Shown here: positions 25,369-34,130 of the stretch, piece by piece
Layout of the letters: every line of letters starts with the position of its first letter
Position numbering within the stretch: position 1 is the stretch's first letter
Origin: Paenibacillus sp. Marseille-Q4541
GTDB lineage: Bacteria; Bacillota; Bacilli; Paenibacillales; Paenibacillaceae
Reading direction: 5' to 3'
Assembly: GCF_018310695.1 (NCBI RefSeq)
Contig: NZ_JAGXCY010000003.1
Location: forward strand, 62,001 to 126,000
Length of the DNA stretch: 64,000 nt
Notes under the pieces: model-generated
Told to the model about the DNA's origin: nothing
The model's database searches: none
What the model saw: only the letters and a program-made list of their open reading frames with translations
Program-made: the position numbers and the translations under genes

Positions 25369-26169
25369 ATGCTTACATTCGACGATGTTCATTTTTATTA
25401 TCAAAAGGGCGAGCCCATCATAGATAAGTTGAGCTTTACGATTGAAGCAGGCGAGTTCGTAGTGATGCTTGGTGCCAATGGATGCGGAAAATCTACGATA
25501 GCAAAACTCATGGATGGACTGCTGCTTCCAAAGGGAGGTCAGGTGAGGTTTAAGAATCTCAGTACGTTAAACCCAGCGGACCTTATCAAGATTCATGAAC
25601 AAATCGGTGTTGTTTTTCAAAATCCGGAAGATCAATTCATCACCACTACGGTAATGGATGAGGTAATATTCGGACTGGAAAATATCCGCCTTCCAAGAGA
25701 AGACATACGTGTTCGTGCGGAACACGCGTTACAAGCTGTCCAGATGGAGGACTATTCTGAGGCGATGCCGCACCAGTTATCAGGCGGTCAAAAACAGCGA
25801 GTTGCGATTGCGGCAATTTTAGCCATGAGTCCACAGATCATCATTTTTGATGAAGCGACCTCCATGCTTGATCCGCTTGGCCGAAAGCAGGTGCTGTCTA
25901 TTATTCAACAATTGCATCGCCAAGGCATGACCATTGTTCACATCACCCATCATATGGAGGAAGCGTTATTAGCGGAGCGCATTTTGCTTATACATCAGGG
26001 CCGGCTTGAATTCGACGGAGATCCATTGACATTTTTTGAAACCGTACCTGTGACAGATTATCAATTGGATGAACCTTTTGCCTTACGTATACATAAAAAA
26101 CTTCGGCCAAGCGTACCCCTGACAGCTGATTGGAAGGAGATGATTCGTTCCGAATGGTCTATGAATTAA
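25369..26169 (+). CDS. ecfA1: ECF transporter ATPase A1 (biotin module)
   Basis: This 266-residue ABC ATPase powers biotin uptake. Walker A is LGANGCGKST near residue 38, the Q-loop is VFQNPEDQF, the signature is LSGGQKQR near 138 and Walker B is IIIFDEATSMLDP. The conserved H-loop is VHITHHMEEA. AGAGGAG lies 10 bases before the ATG; an ATG 5 bases upstream is out of frame. The gene follows bioY by 88 bases and overlaps ecfA2 by 16 bases. Confidence 0.93.
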   Translation: MLTFDDVHFYYQKGEPIIDKLSFTIEAGEFVVMLGANGCGKSTIAKLMDGLLLPKGGQVRFKNLSTLNPADLIKIHEQIGVVFQNPEDQFITTTVMDEVIFGLENIRLPREDIRVRAEHALQAVQMEDYSEAMPHQLSGGQKQRVAIAAILAMSPQIIIFDEATSMLDPLGRKQVLSIIQQLHRQGMTIVHITHHMEEALLAERILLIHQGRLEFDGDPLTFFETVPVTDYQLDEPFALRIHKKLRPSVPLTADWKEMIRSEWSMN

Positions 26170-27014
26170 GCCGTGTGAGCGTGAACTATGACGGACGAGA
26201 GGCTCTGCATCATGTCAGCTGCACGATTAGGGAAGGGAAATGGATCTCCATTATTGGACGAGCGGGTGCTGGGAAGTCAACCTTTATCCAAGTGCTTAAG
26301 GGGATGATTCCGGACTTTGATGGTGAATATCGGATTGATGAACAGCCTATCCCAAGAGATGCTAAAGGACGGATCAAGGTCGTGCCAGATATCGGTTTTG
26401 TATTTCAGTATCCGGAACATCAAATCTTTGAAACGACCGTTTACAACGAACTCGTTTTTGCACCAAAAATGAAAGGACATTCATCTCAGCAAATTAAATA
26501 TGCCATCGAACGCATCTTGCCTCAGGTCGGTCTGTCTGAGAAGATTCTAACATGTGCGCCCTTTCAGTTAAGCGGAGGTCAAAAGCGCCGTATAGCCATT
26601 GCTTCCGTTTTATTGATGAATCCGAAAATGCTTATTTTAGACGAACCGACAGCCGGACTTGATCCAATAAGCCGAGAGTTGCTGTTAAAGCTACTCAAAG
26701 AATGGCAACAGCAACATAAACGTACGATTCTCCTCGTATCACACCATATGGATGATGTTGCCGAATACTCAGATGAAGTTATGGTATTGAATGAAGGAGA
26801 GCTTTTGGGGCATTTTGATGCCAGTACTTTGTTTCTGGATCAGTCCAGATTATTGGAAAAAGTCGGATTACCACTGCCTGAACCTGTGCAGCTCCTACGT
26901 CTGATTGAGCAATTATCTGGCGAGAAAATCGAAGTAAGGAGTTGCAGGGAGCAGACTATTTTCAATAAAATCCTGCCCCTTTGGCAAGCAAGGGGATGTG
27001 TAAATGGCAAATAG
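26154..27014 (+). CDS. ecfA2: ECF transporter ATPase A2 (biotin module)
   Basis: This 286-residue ABC ATPase pairs with EcfA1. Walker A is IGRAGAGKST, with Arg-Ala replacing the usual Ala-Asn or Pro-Asn ahead of the glycine. The Q-loop is VFQYPEHQIFE, the signature LSGGQKRR and Walker B LILDEPTAGLDP. The QYPEHQ variant is typical of EcfA2 as opposed to EcfA1. TTG at 26130 is an alternative start, but ATG at 26154 matches the usual MVYEL-type N-terminus. It overlaps both neighbouring genes. Confidence 0.92.
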   Translation: MVYELSRVSVNYDGREALHHVSCTIREGKWISIIGRAGAGKSTFIQVLKGMIPDFDGEYRIDEQPIPRDAKGRIKVVPDIGFVFQYPEHQIFETTVYNELVFAPKMKGHSSQQIKYAIERILPQVGLSEKILTCAPFQLSGGQKRRIAIASVLLMNPKMLILDEPTAGLDPISRELLLKLLKEWQQQHKRTILLVSHHMDDVAEYSDEVMVLNEGELLGHFDASTLFLDQSRLLEKVGLPLPEPVQLLRLIEQLSGEKIEVRSCREQTIFNKILPLWQARGCVNGK

Positions 27015-27806
27015 TATTTTACTTGGACAATATACGGAGAAGGATTCTTTACTTCACCATCTCGATCCAAGAGCGAAGCTGATGAGCATGATCTTCATCA
27101 TGGTCAGCTTTCTAATGCTGGAATCATTCATAAGCTATCTGCTTGCAAGCCTTTTCGTATTAAGTATTTTATTCATATCAAAAATCCCGTTTCGTGTATA
27201 TGGAAGAGGTCTCAAATCTGTTTTATTTATTCTGATATTTACTTTTCTATATCATACGGTGACTACAAATGGTACTCTAATTTGGTCAGGGCAGTTCATC
27301 AAAGTGACGGTGGAAGGACTTCAAAATGGGACGCGCTTCGTCTTGCGAATTGTTTTACTGATCTTACTCGCTTCCATGTTAACCTTAACTACAAAACCAT
27401 TGTCTATGGCCCGTGGTCTGGAAAATCTGCTAGCCCCGCTCTCCAAAATAAAGGTGCCCGTAGAGCAGTTTTCGCTGATGATCGTTATCGCAATTCGTTT
27501 TATTCCGACGATTATACAGGAACTCGATCGCATTCTTCTCGCACAAAAAGCAGAGGTTATGATATCACGACGTTATCGCTGTCGAAACGTATTTTTGCTT
27601 ACATTCCCATTCTGATCCCGCTCATCTTCACAACGATTAAACGTGCAGAACAGCTTACCTATGCAATTGATGCACGAGCTTATGGAAATGGCAAGGGAAG
27701 AACCCATTATATAGAACTCAAATATAAGCAAATAGATTATTTCGCTGTTGGAGCAGCCACTATGTTTTCAGTGATCCTGTTGCTAATAAAGATAGGGGGA
27801 GTATAG
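27004..27806 (+). pseudogene. ecfT: ECF T component of the biotin module, split by a one-base frameshift
   Basis: The reading frame from ATG 27004 gives a normal EcfT start (ILLGQYTEKDSLLHHLDPRA) and about five helices. After LLAQKA near residue 182 it drifts into unrelated sequence and stops at 27615. The next frame carries the missing end: SRGYDITTLSLSKRIF, then DARAYGNGKGRT and a last helix, to TAG at 27806. One extra A in the A5 run at 27545-27549 would restore a continuous protein of about 267 residues, the family length. The lost part contains both coupling motifs (SRG and ARA), so the short product should be inactive. Sequencing error, true mutation or recoding are all possible. The CHY gene starts directly after the distal stop. 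Confidence 0.85.
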
Positions 27807-28133
27807 ATGAATATTTACGGAGCTGTAGTGGATAACTCGACAAGATGCATTCATTATCATTCAGAAAAAGATATCATCGCTATCAAGTTTACATGCTGCG
27901 AGCGTTATTATCCTTGTTATAAGTGTCATGAGGAACAGGCTGATCACAGCATACAACGCTGGCCGCAGGAGCAATTCGATGAATATGCGATCCTTTGCGG
28001 GAACTGTCACACCGAAATGACGATTAGACAGTACATGAGCACGACTAACTGCCCACAGTGTCATGCCATTTTTAATGAGCGATGCGCCATGCATTATCCG
28101 ATTTATTTTGAACAATCTGCTAACGAAGATTAG
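27807..28133 (+). CDS. CHY zinc-finger protein
   Basis: This 108-residue protein resembles bacterial CHY-type zinc-finger proteins (the Hot13-like domain). Ligands are spaced along the whole chain: CIHYH near residue 14, CC near 30, CYKCH near 38, CGNCH near 65, CPQCH near 82 and C-x-x-H near 93. It probably binds two or three zinc ions. The ATG follows the TAG of the ecfT frame with no gap, so it depends on translation of the ecfT 3' end. This tight link to a biotin transporter is unexplained. It is the last gene of the operon. Confidence 0.8.
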   Translation: MNIYGAVVDNSTRCIHYHSEKDIIAIKFTCCERYYPCYKCHEEQADHSIQRWPQEQFDEYAILCGNCHTEMTIRQYMSTTNCPQCHAIFNERCAMHYPIYFEQSANED

Positions 28134-28160
28134 AGTGAGAAGGCAATAGGAAGAAAACTT

Positions 28161-28198
28161 AAAAAGAAACCACCTGTGAAGGTAGGTTTCTTTTTTTT
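28161..28198 (+). terminator. Terminator of the biotin operon
   Basis: AAGAAACCACC and GGTAGGTTTCTT form a stem with one bulge around TGTGAA, followed by eight T. It is also placed to end transcription of the convergent gene. Confidence 0.85.
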
Positions 28199-28507
28199 CT
28201 ACTGTACGCGGTCATAAAATTTTTGCCAATCTTTTTTGCCTACATGAATAAGGTCAAGTACCGTCTTTTTAATAACCGTATGGATCGCTTCACGAAAGAA
28301 ACGATTTTCGTCTCGGATGGCAGCTTCCACTTGTCCATTGGATTTTTCATAGTTGGTTCTTTGGATACCAAGTTCAATTTGATGCTGTGCTTCATGTTCA
28401 TCAACCATATCAAGCAAATGGTCAAAAGCGATAAGAACATCTTCATGTCCGCCCAATTTATTCTCGGCAATCATCAGATCTCTGAATTCTTGTAAACTTT
28501 TACGCAT
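28199..28507 (-). CDS. Small helical protein of unknown function
   Basis: I do not recognise this 102-residue protein. It is cytosolic, acidic and mostly helical, with no Cys, and begins MRKSLQEFRDLMIAENKLGG. A His/Glu-rich stretch (DMVDEHEAQHQIELG) is in the middle. An upstream in-frame ATG exists at 28567, but GGAGA lies 8 bases before the ATG at 28507, which is chosen. It is monocistronic and convergent with the biotin operon. Nothing around it suggests a role. Confidence 0.65.
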   Translation of the reverse strand: MRKSLQEFRDLMIAENKLGGHEDVLIAFDHLLDMVDEHEAQHQIELGIQRTNYEKSNGQVEAAIRDENRFFREAIHTVIKKTVLDLIHVGKKDWQKFYDRVQ

Positions 28508-28813
28508 GATAATTCTCTCCTTTTTATTTTTCAGTATGGTATCTGGAGTAATAGTGCAAGAAGTCATTCTTGTAAGGCTTTCTCAAAGTTATGCTTCATA
28601 TGATAATATATACATAAAAATTAGAAAATGAAACATATACTTTTTTTGAATATTTCTATGACTTTATTAGATCGATTCCTTGATCATTAAAGGGTAGTTG
28701 GTTTGTGAGATGGGAAAGATCATCTTAAACCGTTTGTGTTGATTTGAGTCAGCTTTAAATATGTTATGATGATCAGAACACGATGAAATAGCAATACACA
28801 GGGGGGCCATACA
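28508..28813. other. Divergent intergenic region, no gene seen
   Basis: This AT-rich gap separates the small minus-strand gene from the GNAT gene. It must hold both promoters, but I see no well-spaced consensus pair; TTGAGT at 28744 and TATGAT at 28765 are only 15 bp apart. Confidence 0.5.
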
Positions 28814-29278
28814 GTGGTTACATTAAATCCTATGAATCAAGAGGAGTATGAGCAGTACATAAGTTATGCTATAGAAGACTACGCAAAGGACAAAGTCGCT
28901 TCTGGAAATTGGAGTGAAGAAGAATCAATAGATCGATCTAGACAAGAGTTTGCTCGCCTCTTACCAAAAGGTGAAAAATCCGAGTTTAATCACTTATATT
29001 CTATCTTTCATGACGAACAGCACATCGGTATGATTTGGATTGCACCTATGTCACCGACGAATTATGAAGAAGGCTTTATTTATGACTTTATGATTAAGGA
29101 GCCATTTCAAGGACAGGGCTATGGGAAACAATCTATGCAGGAAATTGAAGTGAAAGCGAAAGAATTAGGCATGAAGAAAATAGGACTTCATGTTTTCGGT
29201 CATAACCAAGTTGCACGTGGTTTGTATGAAAAAATGGGATATGAGATTACGAATATCAACATGAAGAAGATACTTTGA
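28814..29278 (+). CDS. GNAT-family N-acetyltransferase
   Basis: This 154-residue acetyltransferase transfers acetyl from acetyl-CoA to an amine of an unknown substrate. The acetyl-CoA pyrophosphate loop is QGQGYGKQSM near residue 98, preceded by strand YDFMIKEPF. The C-terminal motif HVFGHNQVARGLYEKMGYEI is standard. The start is GTG, preceded by a GGGGGG run. It is monocistronic with a downstream hairpin. Confidence 0.88.
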   Translation: MVTLNPMNQEEYEQYISYAIEDYAKDKVASGNWSEEESIDRSRQEFARLLPKGEKSEFNHLYSIFHDEQHIGMIWIAPMSPTNYEEGFIYDFMIKEPFQGQGYGKQSMQEIEVKAKELGMKKIGLHVFGHNQVARGLYEKMGYEITNINMKKIL

Positions 29279-29303
29279 TGAATAGTTGCATCACAAATAA
29301 AAG

Positions 29304-29341
29304 AGGAGCCGCTGACTTAAGAGTCTGTGGTTTCTTTTTAT
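29304..29341 (+). terminator. Terminator of the GNAT gene
   Basis: An imperfect hairpin with inner pairing GACT/AGTC around TAAG and outer GAGCCGC/TGTGGTTTC pairing is followed by a T-rich run. Confidence 0.7.
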
Positions 29342-29507
29342 TTTTCAGGAGATCGTTTTTTTGTAAAATAAGTAGGTATGTGGTCGTTATAAGAACATAG
29401 TATACTATGTAAATTATTTCACGCTCATATCCGTCTCAAGAAAACTATGATAGATTTAGTAATAGTTAGTGCAGTCAATAGTAATTTTGATTAAGGTGGT
29501 TTATTCA

Positions 29508-31973
29508 ATGGCGTTAATGGAAGCTAAGGGCAAAATGTATCAGAATTTGAATGAGGCCGCAGAGAATATTGTTCAATTAATTAGTGAAATTATTGATGTG
29601 AATACGATTTTTGTAGCTAGTAACGATAAGGTATCCAACACGATACTTAAAGTTTTTAATCGCCATGAGAATCTCCTTGAAGAAGGTGTCGTGCTTCCCT
29701 TTGAACAAACCTATTGTAGCCTGGTCGTGAATGGAGGGGCAGAACCTCTAATTATCGATGATACGGCTGTACATCCTTTAACATCTGAAATGAGTGTTAC
29801 GCATAATTTAGGAAGCTGCTCATTTATTGGTGTTCCCATTTGGCGTGGCAGTGGAGAAGTATATGGAACGATATGTGCTTTGGATCGAAAGCCTTATAAC
29901 TATACAGATAAAGAGATTAGACTTCTCAATTCGATGTCCACATTTCTCTCGTATATTGTTGAGTTAGAGCAGAGTGTAATTACACTTCGAGAGGCCGAGA
30001 AAGAAATTATTTTATCCAAAGAAAAAGCAGAAAAAGCTACTCAGGCCAAGACAGATTTCCTTGCACTCATGAGTCATGAGATCCGCACCCCGATGAACGG
30101 AATTATGGGGATGACAAGTTTACTGCAAGAAACAGAATTAACGGACGAACAAAGAGAATATACGGAAACGATTCGCGGCAGCAATGAATCACTCCTTTCC
30201 ATATTGAATGATATACTCGATTTTTCAAAGATAGAATCAGGGAAAATGTTACTTGAGCATCAGCCCTATGATCTGAAATCATGTGTAGAAGATGTTCTAG
30301 ATCTGTTTGCTTCTAAAGTGACTGAGAAAGAGGTTGAACTCGTATCTAGTTTTGATTCTAATCTTCCTCCATTTCTTATTGGAGATGTCACTAGAATACG
30401 TCAAATATTAGTGAATTTAATAGGAAATGCAGTGAAATTTACTGCAAAGGGTGAAATACTGGTTAGTGTGGAGAAAAAACAATCGGAGAAACCAGAACAT
30501 TTCGATCTACATGTGATGGTGAAGGATTCGGGTATTGGTATCCCGCTTGATCGGCAGGATCAATTGTTCCATTCCTTTACTCAGGGACATGCGCCCGAAA
30601 CGATTCGGCATTATGGGGGTACAGGTCTTGGACTTGCGATATGTAAGCAGTTAGTGGAACTTATGGGCGGGAAGATCTGGGTGAACAGTGAAGAAGGATT
30701 AGGAAGCACATTTCACTTTACCATTCCTGCTGAAAGTGCAGATTTGTTCTTAGAGAATGATAATAAAGTTACTCATTTACGGCATAAACGTGTACTTATT
30801 GTGGATGATAACAGCACAAATCTTCGTATTATGAAGAATGTGCTTGAAAAATGGGATATGTATGTTTATGCTACAGTTTCCGCTAGTGAAGCGTTACAAT
30901 GGATAGTAAGAGGCGATATTTTTGATTTGGCCGTCATTGATATGCAAATGCAGGAGATGGATGGAGTCCAGCTTGGCGATAAGATTCGAAAATTCCGGAC
31001 CCCTGAAAGTTTGCCTATGATTATGTTAACGTCTGTTGGTATGAAGCCACATAACCTGGAACTAAGATCTATTTATCATACGGTTATTTCTAAACCGATA
31101 AGAGACCAACATCTCATGGAAGCTATGCTATCCGCATTATATGAAACGCATCTAGTTACGAACAGAGCCAAAAAAAATTCAATCTTAGACAATACGCTTG
31201 CTAATAAGCTACCCCTACGGATCTTGATCGCAGAAGACAATTCTGTGAATCAAATGCTCCTTGTTCGTTCACTACAAAAAATGGGTTATAGCGCTGATGT
31301 TGCCGGTAATGGACTCGAAGCTTTTCAAGCGATTACTCAGCGCCATTATGACTTGATCTTTATGGATGTGCAAATGCCAGTGATGGACGGACTCGAAGCA
31401 ACGAAAATGATGAAAGAACGGATCGAAGCTTCAAAACATCCGGTGATCGTTGCAGTAACTGCAAATGCTCGGTATGAAGACAAGAAGTATTATTTAGAAG
31501 CAGGCATGGATGATTATATTAGCAAACCGCTTCGTATTGAAGAAGTACAGCGGATCATTGAATACTGGGGTAACGAAATTCGGAGCACTTCAGCAGCAAC
31601 AAAAGAAGAGACTCAATCCGAGCAACCAGATGAAGTTATTGATATTGCAACCATTAATGAGATTCGTAGCCTGGATAATGACAATACTTTCTTAAAGGAA
31701 CTTTATACTATTTTTTCTGATGATGCTTCCCATTGTATTAAGGAAATTAAAGAGCTATGGGAGAAAAGGGATTTTGCTAGTCTGAGCACAAAGGTTCATA
31801 TGCTCAAGGGAGTAAGTTTGAATATTGGAGCGTCACGACTCGCTCACCTCTGTTACCAACTTGAAACTGAGATGAAGTATGTAGCGAATGTAGAAACGGT
31901 CATTTCAGAACTTCAAGATGTGTTAGAACAAACGAAGTCAAAGTTAGAACAACTATCTCATATTGAAATTTAA
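29508..31973 (+). CDS. Soluble hybrid histidine kinase: GAF-HisKA-HATPase-REC-REC-HPt
   Basis: This 821-residue signalling protein has no membrane helix and so senses a cytosolic cue. A GAF domain spans roughly residues 20-165. HisKA follows, with phospho-His in [11 protein letters not shown] near residue 189, then a HATPase domain with DSGIGIP and [10 protein letters not shown]. Two receiver domains follow, with phospho-Asp in [11 protein letters not shown] (near 477) and [12 protein letters not shown] (near 619). A C-terminal HPt domain has HMLKGVS (His near 764). This is a complete internal phosphorelay. ATG 29508 is chosen because AAGGTGG lies 8 bases upstream; GTG at 29469 has no ribosome site. 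No output regulator is adjacent, so its target lies elsewhere. Confidence 0.92.
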   Translation: MALMEAKGKMYQNLNEAAENIVQLISEIIDVNTIFVASNDKVSNTILKVFNRHENLLEEGVVLPFEQTYCSLVVNGGAEPLIIDDTAVHPLTSEMSVTHNLGSCSFIGVPIWRGSGEVYGTICALDRKPYNYTDKEIRLLNSMSTFLSYIVELEQSVITLREAEKEIILSKEKAEKATQAKTDFLALMSHEIRTPMNGIMGMTSLLQETELTDEQREYTETIRGSNESLLSILNDILDFSKIESGKMLLEHQPYDLKSCVEDVLDLFASKVTEKEVELVSSFDSNLPPFLIGDVTRIRQILVNLIGNAVKFTAKGEILVSVEKKQSEKPEHFDLHVMVKDSGIGIPLDRQDQLFHSFTQGHAPETIRHYGGTGLGLAICKQLVELMGGKIWVNSEEGLGSTFHFTIPAESADLFLENDNKVTHLRHKRVLIVDDNSTNLRIMKNVLEKWDMYVYATVSASEALQWIVRGDIFDLAVIDMQMQEMDGVQLGDKIRKFRTPESLPMIMLTSVGMKPHNLELRSIYHTVISKPIRDQHLMEAMLSALYETHLVTNRAKKNSILDNTLANKLPLRILIAEDNSVNQMLLVRSLQKMGYSADVAGNGLEAFQAITQRHYDLIFMDVQMPVMDGLEATKMMKERIEASKHPVIVAVTANARYEDKKYYLEAGMDDYISKPLRIEEVQRIIEYWGNEIRSTSAATKEETQSEQPDEVIDIATINEIRSLDNDNTFLKELYTIFSDDASHCIKEIKELWEKRDFASLSTKVHMLKGVSLNIGASRLAHLCYQLETEMKYVANVETVISELQDVLEQTKSKLEQLSHIEI

Positions 31974-31995
31974 AATGAATAGCAAAATAAAATAT

Positions 31996-32040
31996 AACAA
32001 ACAAAAGGAACCGCGAACGTCGCGGTTCCTTTTGTTTGTT
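31996..32040. terminator. Perfect 21-bp inverted-repeat terminator
   Basis: Left arm 31996-32016 and right arm 32020-32040 are perfectly complementary, core GGAACCGCGA-ACG-TCGCGGTTCC, flanked by an A-rich left side and T-rich right side. It would terminate the hybrid kinase transcript and can work in both directions. Confidence 0.92.
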
Positions 32041-32077
32041 ATAAAAGCTGGGTTCATTAATAAAAGGGAGGAAACAC

Positions 32078-32350
32078 ATGAATGAGATAGTTAGGCTAGT
32101 GAAACCGCTGTTACAAGAGCGAAAACTTGTAATTGTATCCGTTACGGTAGGAGGTTTGGTGGCTTTATTAAATTTGAGCAGACCCATATTGTTAGGGAGA
32201 ATCATACAAATGTTAACAGACAAGTCCTTTACCAGTGCGTATGAATTTCTAATTATGATGTTCGTGTTAAGCTGGATTTTAAGTTGGCTGAATTTCAATT
32301 TTTGGGAGAATGATGACCCTTATTCGAAAGAGGAAAGCCATGAGATCTAA
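32078..32350 (+). pseudogene. Truncated N-terminus of an ABC exporter membrane domain
   Basis: This 90-residue product has two hydrophobic helices and opens VRLVKPLLQERKLVIVSVTV, then LLNLSRPILLGRIIQMLTD, the typical start of an ABC exporter transmembrane domain. Such proteins run to about 580 residues with an ATPase, but this one ends after the second helix in a short polar tail (NDDPYSKEESHEI). The AGGGAGG site before the ATG is excellent, so it may still be translated. No remnant of the rest of the exporter is seen downstream, where the minus-strand amidase begins. It is either a decayed gene whose 3' part was deleted or a small membrane protein derived from one. Confidence 0.55.
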
Positions 32351-32376
32351 ATTTGCTAAGGCAAGATCCCATGGCT
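32336..32376. repeat. Inverted repeat over the end of the truncated ABC gene
   Basis: AGCCATGAGATCT (32336-32348) and AGATCCCATGGCT (32364-32376) are inverted copies with one mismatch and a 15-base loop. The stop codon of the truncated gene lies at the edge of the left arm. There is no T run, so it is not a standard terminator. Confidence 0.6.
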
Positions 32377-32426
32377 GTGGAGTATGTTAGATTTTGAATC
32401 GCTTTTCAATTCGACCAATCAGGTTA

Positions 32427-33833
32427 TTAAATACCCAAGTATTCTTTGATTCCATCTACAATCGCTTGCGCCGCTTTATCTTGTACAGATTCTGAAAACA
32501 TGGCGGCTTCTTCTAATCTATTACTTAGAAATCCAATTTCCAGAAGTACGGCGGGCATAGTAGTCTCTCTGATGACTTGGAAATTTCCATCTTTTACACC
32601 TCGATCTTTAAAACCTAGAGCTTCTACTAAATGCTTATGGACGACATTAGCTAAATCTTTACTACTACTTCGCTGATAATAATAAGTTTCGGTCCCACTC
32701 GCTTGCGGAGAGGCCAGGACACTATTGCCATGAATGGATACAAAAACATCGGCTTCTAATTGATTAGCTAACACCACTCGTTCAGAGCGAGTAGGATAGA
32801 CATCACTGTCGCGGGTCATAACTACATTTATCTTGGGTTCATTAAGTAAAAGTGCTTCGATCTTCAGAGATAAAGCTAAGGTAAAGTCTTTCTCGAATTT
32901 ATTAGTTATTCCTACTGTACCAGAATCACTTCCACCATGCCCTGGATCGATAACAACCGTTTTTCGCTCAGAATCGTCAGCAGGAGGAAGAGGAACAACA
33001 CTGTCTTCGGCCTCCGTTACATCAATGACAAATGTATTCGAATTATATTCGTTCTGCTGGAATTCAAACGTATTTTCATTATTGGTAACAAGGACAATGC
33101 GGACGATCTGTGGATCACGGCTAAACAAGGAATAGCGTACTTCTGAGACATTAGAATATCCACTGACCTCTAATGTACCTTTCAAGTTCGTATCTAAAGT
33201 TTGAGATGAATTAAAAGAATTAGAGAAAGTCGTATTTGGTATATCAACAACAATTCGATGAGGATTATCTAAAGTAGTAATAGAAGGTTTCACTTCACTA
33301 TCTAAGGAAACGACCAGCTGGTTATCTGCAAAATACATATCATTCACATGCTTTACAGATTCCACATACTCTTCTCCTTCACCCCGATCTCCTACTGAAT
33401 TACTGCTCGCTAAAGAAACAATCTTATTCGTGTTATCCCATCCCACTGTAAGTCCCATGTTTTCACTTACGAAGCGAAGCGGGACAACGGTTGTATTGTT
33501 CAGAATTTGGGGAGCAACCTGTAATGAAATTTGCTTCTCAGCAACCATGGCTTCCTTTTTGTTCACGGTTAGAGATATGAGGTTAGTGTCATTTTGAATT
33601 TGGACTCGTTGTGACTTTTGGTCCCAAGTTACTTTGAAATTCAAATTTTCAGCAACTACACGTATAGGAATCATCACCGTTTTGTTAATGATGGTCACTT
33701 GAGCATTCGCTGGCATTGTAAGTTCCGTGCCATCAAGGATGATCTTAGCTTGACTAGCGGAAGCATGTCCTGTGTTCGGAAATAGGATCAGAAAGAACAG
33801 ACTTAACAGAAATAAGATCAATGTTTTTTTCAT
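32427..33833 (-). CDS. Secreted N-acetylmuramoyl-L-alanine amidase with wall-binding domains
   Basis: This 468-residue exported enzyme cuts the amide link between peptide and MurNAc in peptidoglycan. Residues 1-24 are a signal peptide. Two copper-amine-oxidase-N-like repeats follow (about 30-145), including VVPLRFVSENMGLTVGWD. An AMIN domain spans about 160-285. The zinc amidase_3 domain (290-468) has VIDPGHGGSDSG, a conserved Glu in the following helix, VFVSIHGNS and the catalytic VLLEIGFLSN. Start supported by GAGGTG upstream on the minus strand. It is monocistronic. Roles in cell separation, sporulation or germination are all possible. Confidence 0.92.
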   Translation of the reverse strand: MKKTLILFLLSLFFLILFPNTGHASASQAKIILDGTELTMPANAQVTIINKTVMIPIRVVAENLNFKVTWDQKSQRVQIQNDTNLISLTVNKKEAMVAEKQISLQVAPQILNNTTVVPLRFVSENMGLTVGWDNTNKIVSLASSNSVGDRGEGEEYVESVKHVNDMYFADNQLVVSLDSEVKPSITTLDNPHRIVVDIPNTTFSNSFNSSQTLDTNLKGTLEVSGYSNVSEVRYSLFSRDPQIVRIVLVTNNENTFEFQQNEYNSNTFVIDVTEAEDSVVPLPPADDSERKTVVIDPGHGGSDSGTVGITNKFEKDFTLALSLKIEALLLNEPKINVVMTRDSDVYPTRSERVVLANQLEADVFVSIHGNSVLASPQASGTETYYYQRSSSKDLANVVHKHLVEALGFKDRGVKDGNFQVIRETTMPAVLLEIGFLSNRLEEAAMFSESVQDKAAQAIVDGIKEYLGI

Positions 33834-34130
33834 TACGCACCTCAGTTATGTATTGAATTTCATGAAAGTGATATAAAAATGCTCATTCAATTCCTCGTTT
33901 CCGAGCATCATTTCACTTAATAAGGACATTATTCAACATTTTTCCATAAATATCCTGCTTTAATTACATCATTGTTTCTGGTGTAGGAACCTGCACTTTT
34001 ATTCGAAAATCGATAAATTCTCGTACTCATCCAAGAAATCTCAGAATGTAAAACTCATAGGTGCTCCCATATAATTAGATCAGCAACGGGAGGAACACTT
34101 TACAATTTATATACGCTGGAGGGGTCAGAA
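33834..34130. other. Divergent control region between amidase and sugar transporter operon
   Basis: No gene is seen. A possible plus-strand promoter has TGTAAA (34047-34052) and perfect TATAAT (34070-34075) with 17-bp spacing, 55 bases before the binding-protein gene. A weak ATGCTC/GAGCAT inverted repeat lies at 33879-33908. Confidence 0.45.

Noticed and set aside
27543..27552. Programmed -1 frameshift in ecfT
   Set aside because: The site reads CAA-AAA-G; only the Lys codon could re-pair after slipping, and no stimulatory hairpin is evident nearby, so indel or sequencing error is preferred.
28744..28770. TTGAGT/TATGAT promoter for the GNAT gene
   Set aside because: The spacing is only 15 bp, too short for a confident sigma-A promoter.
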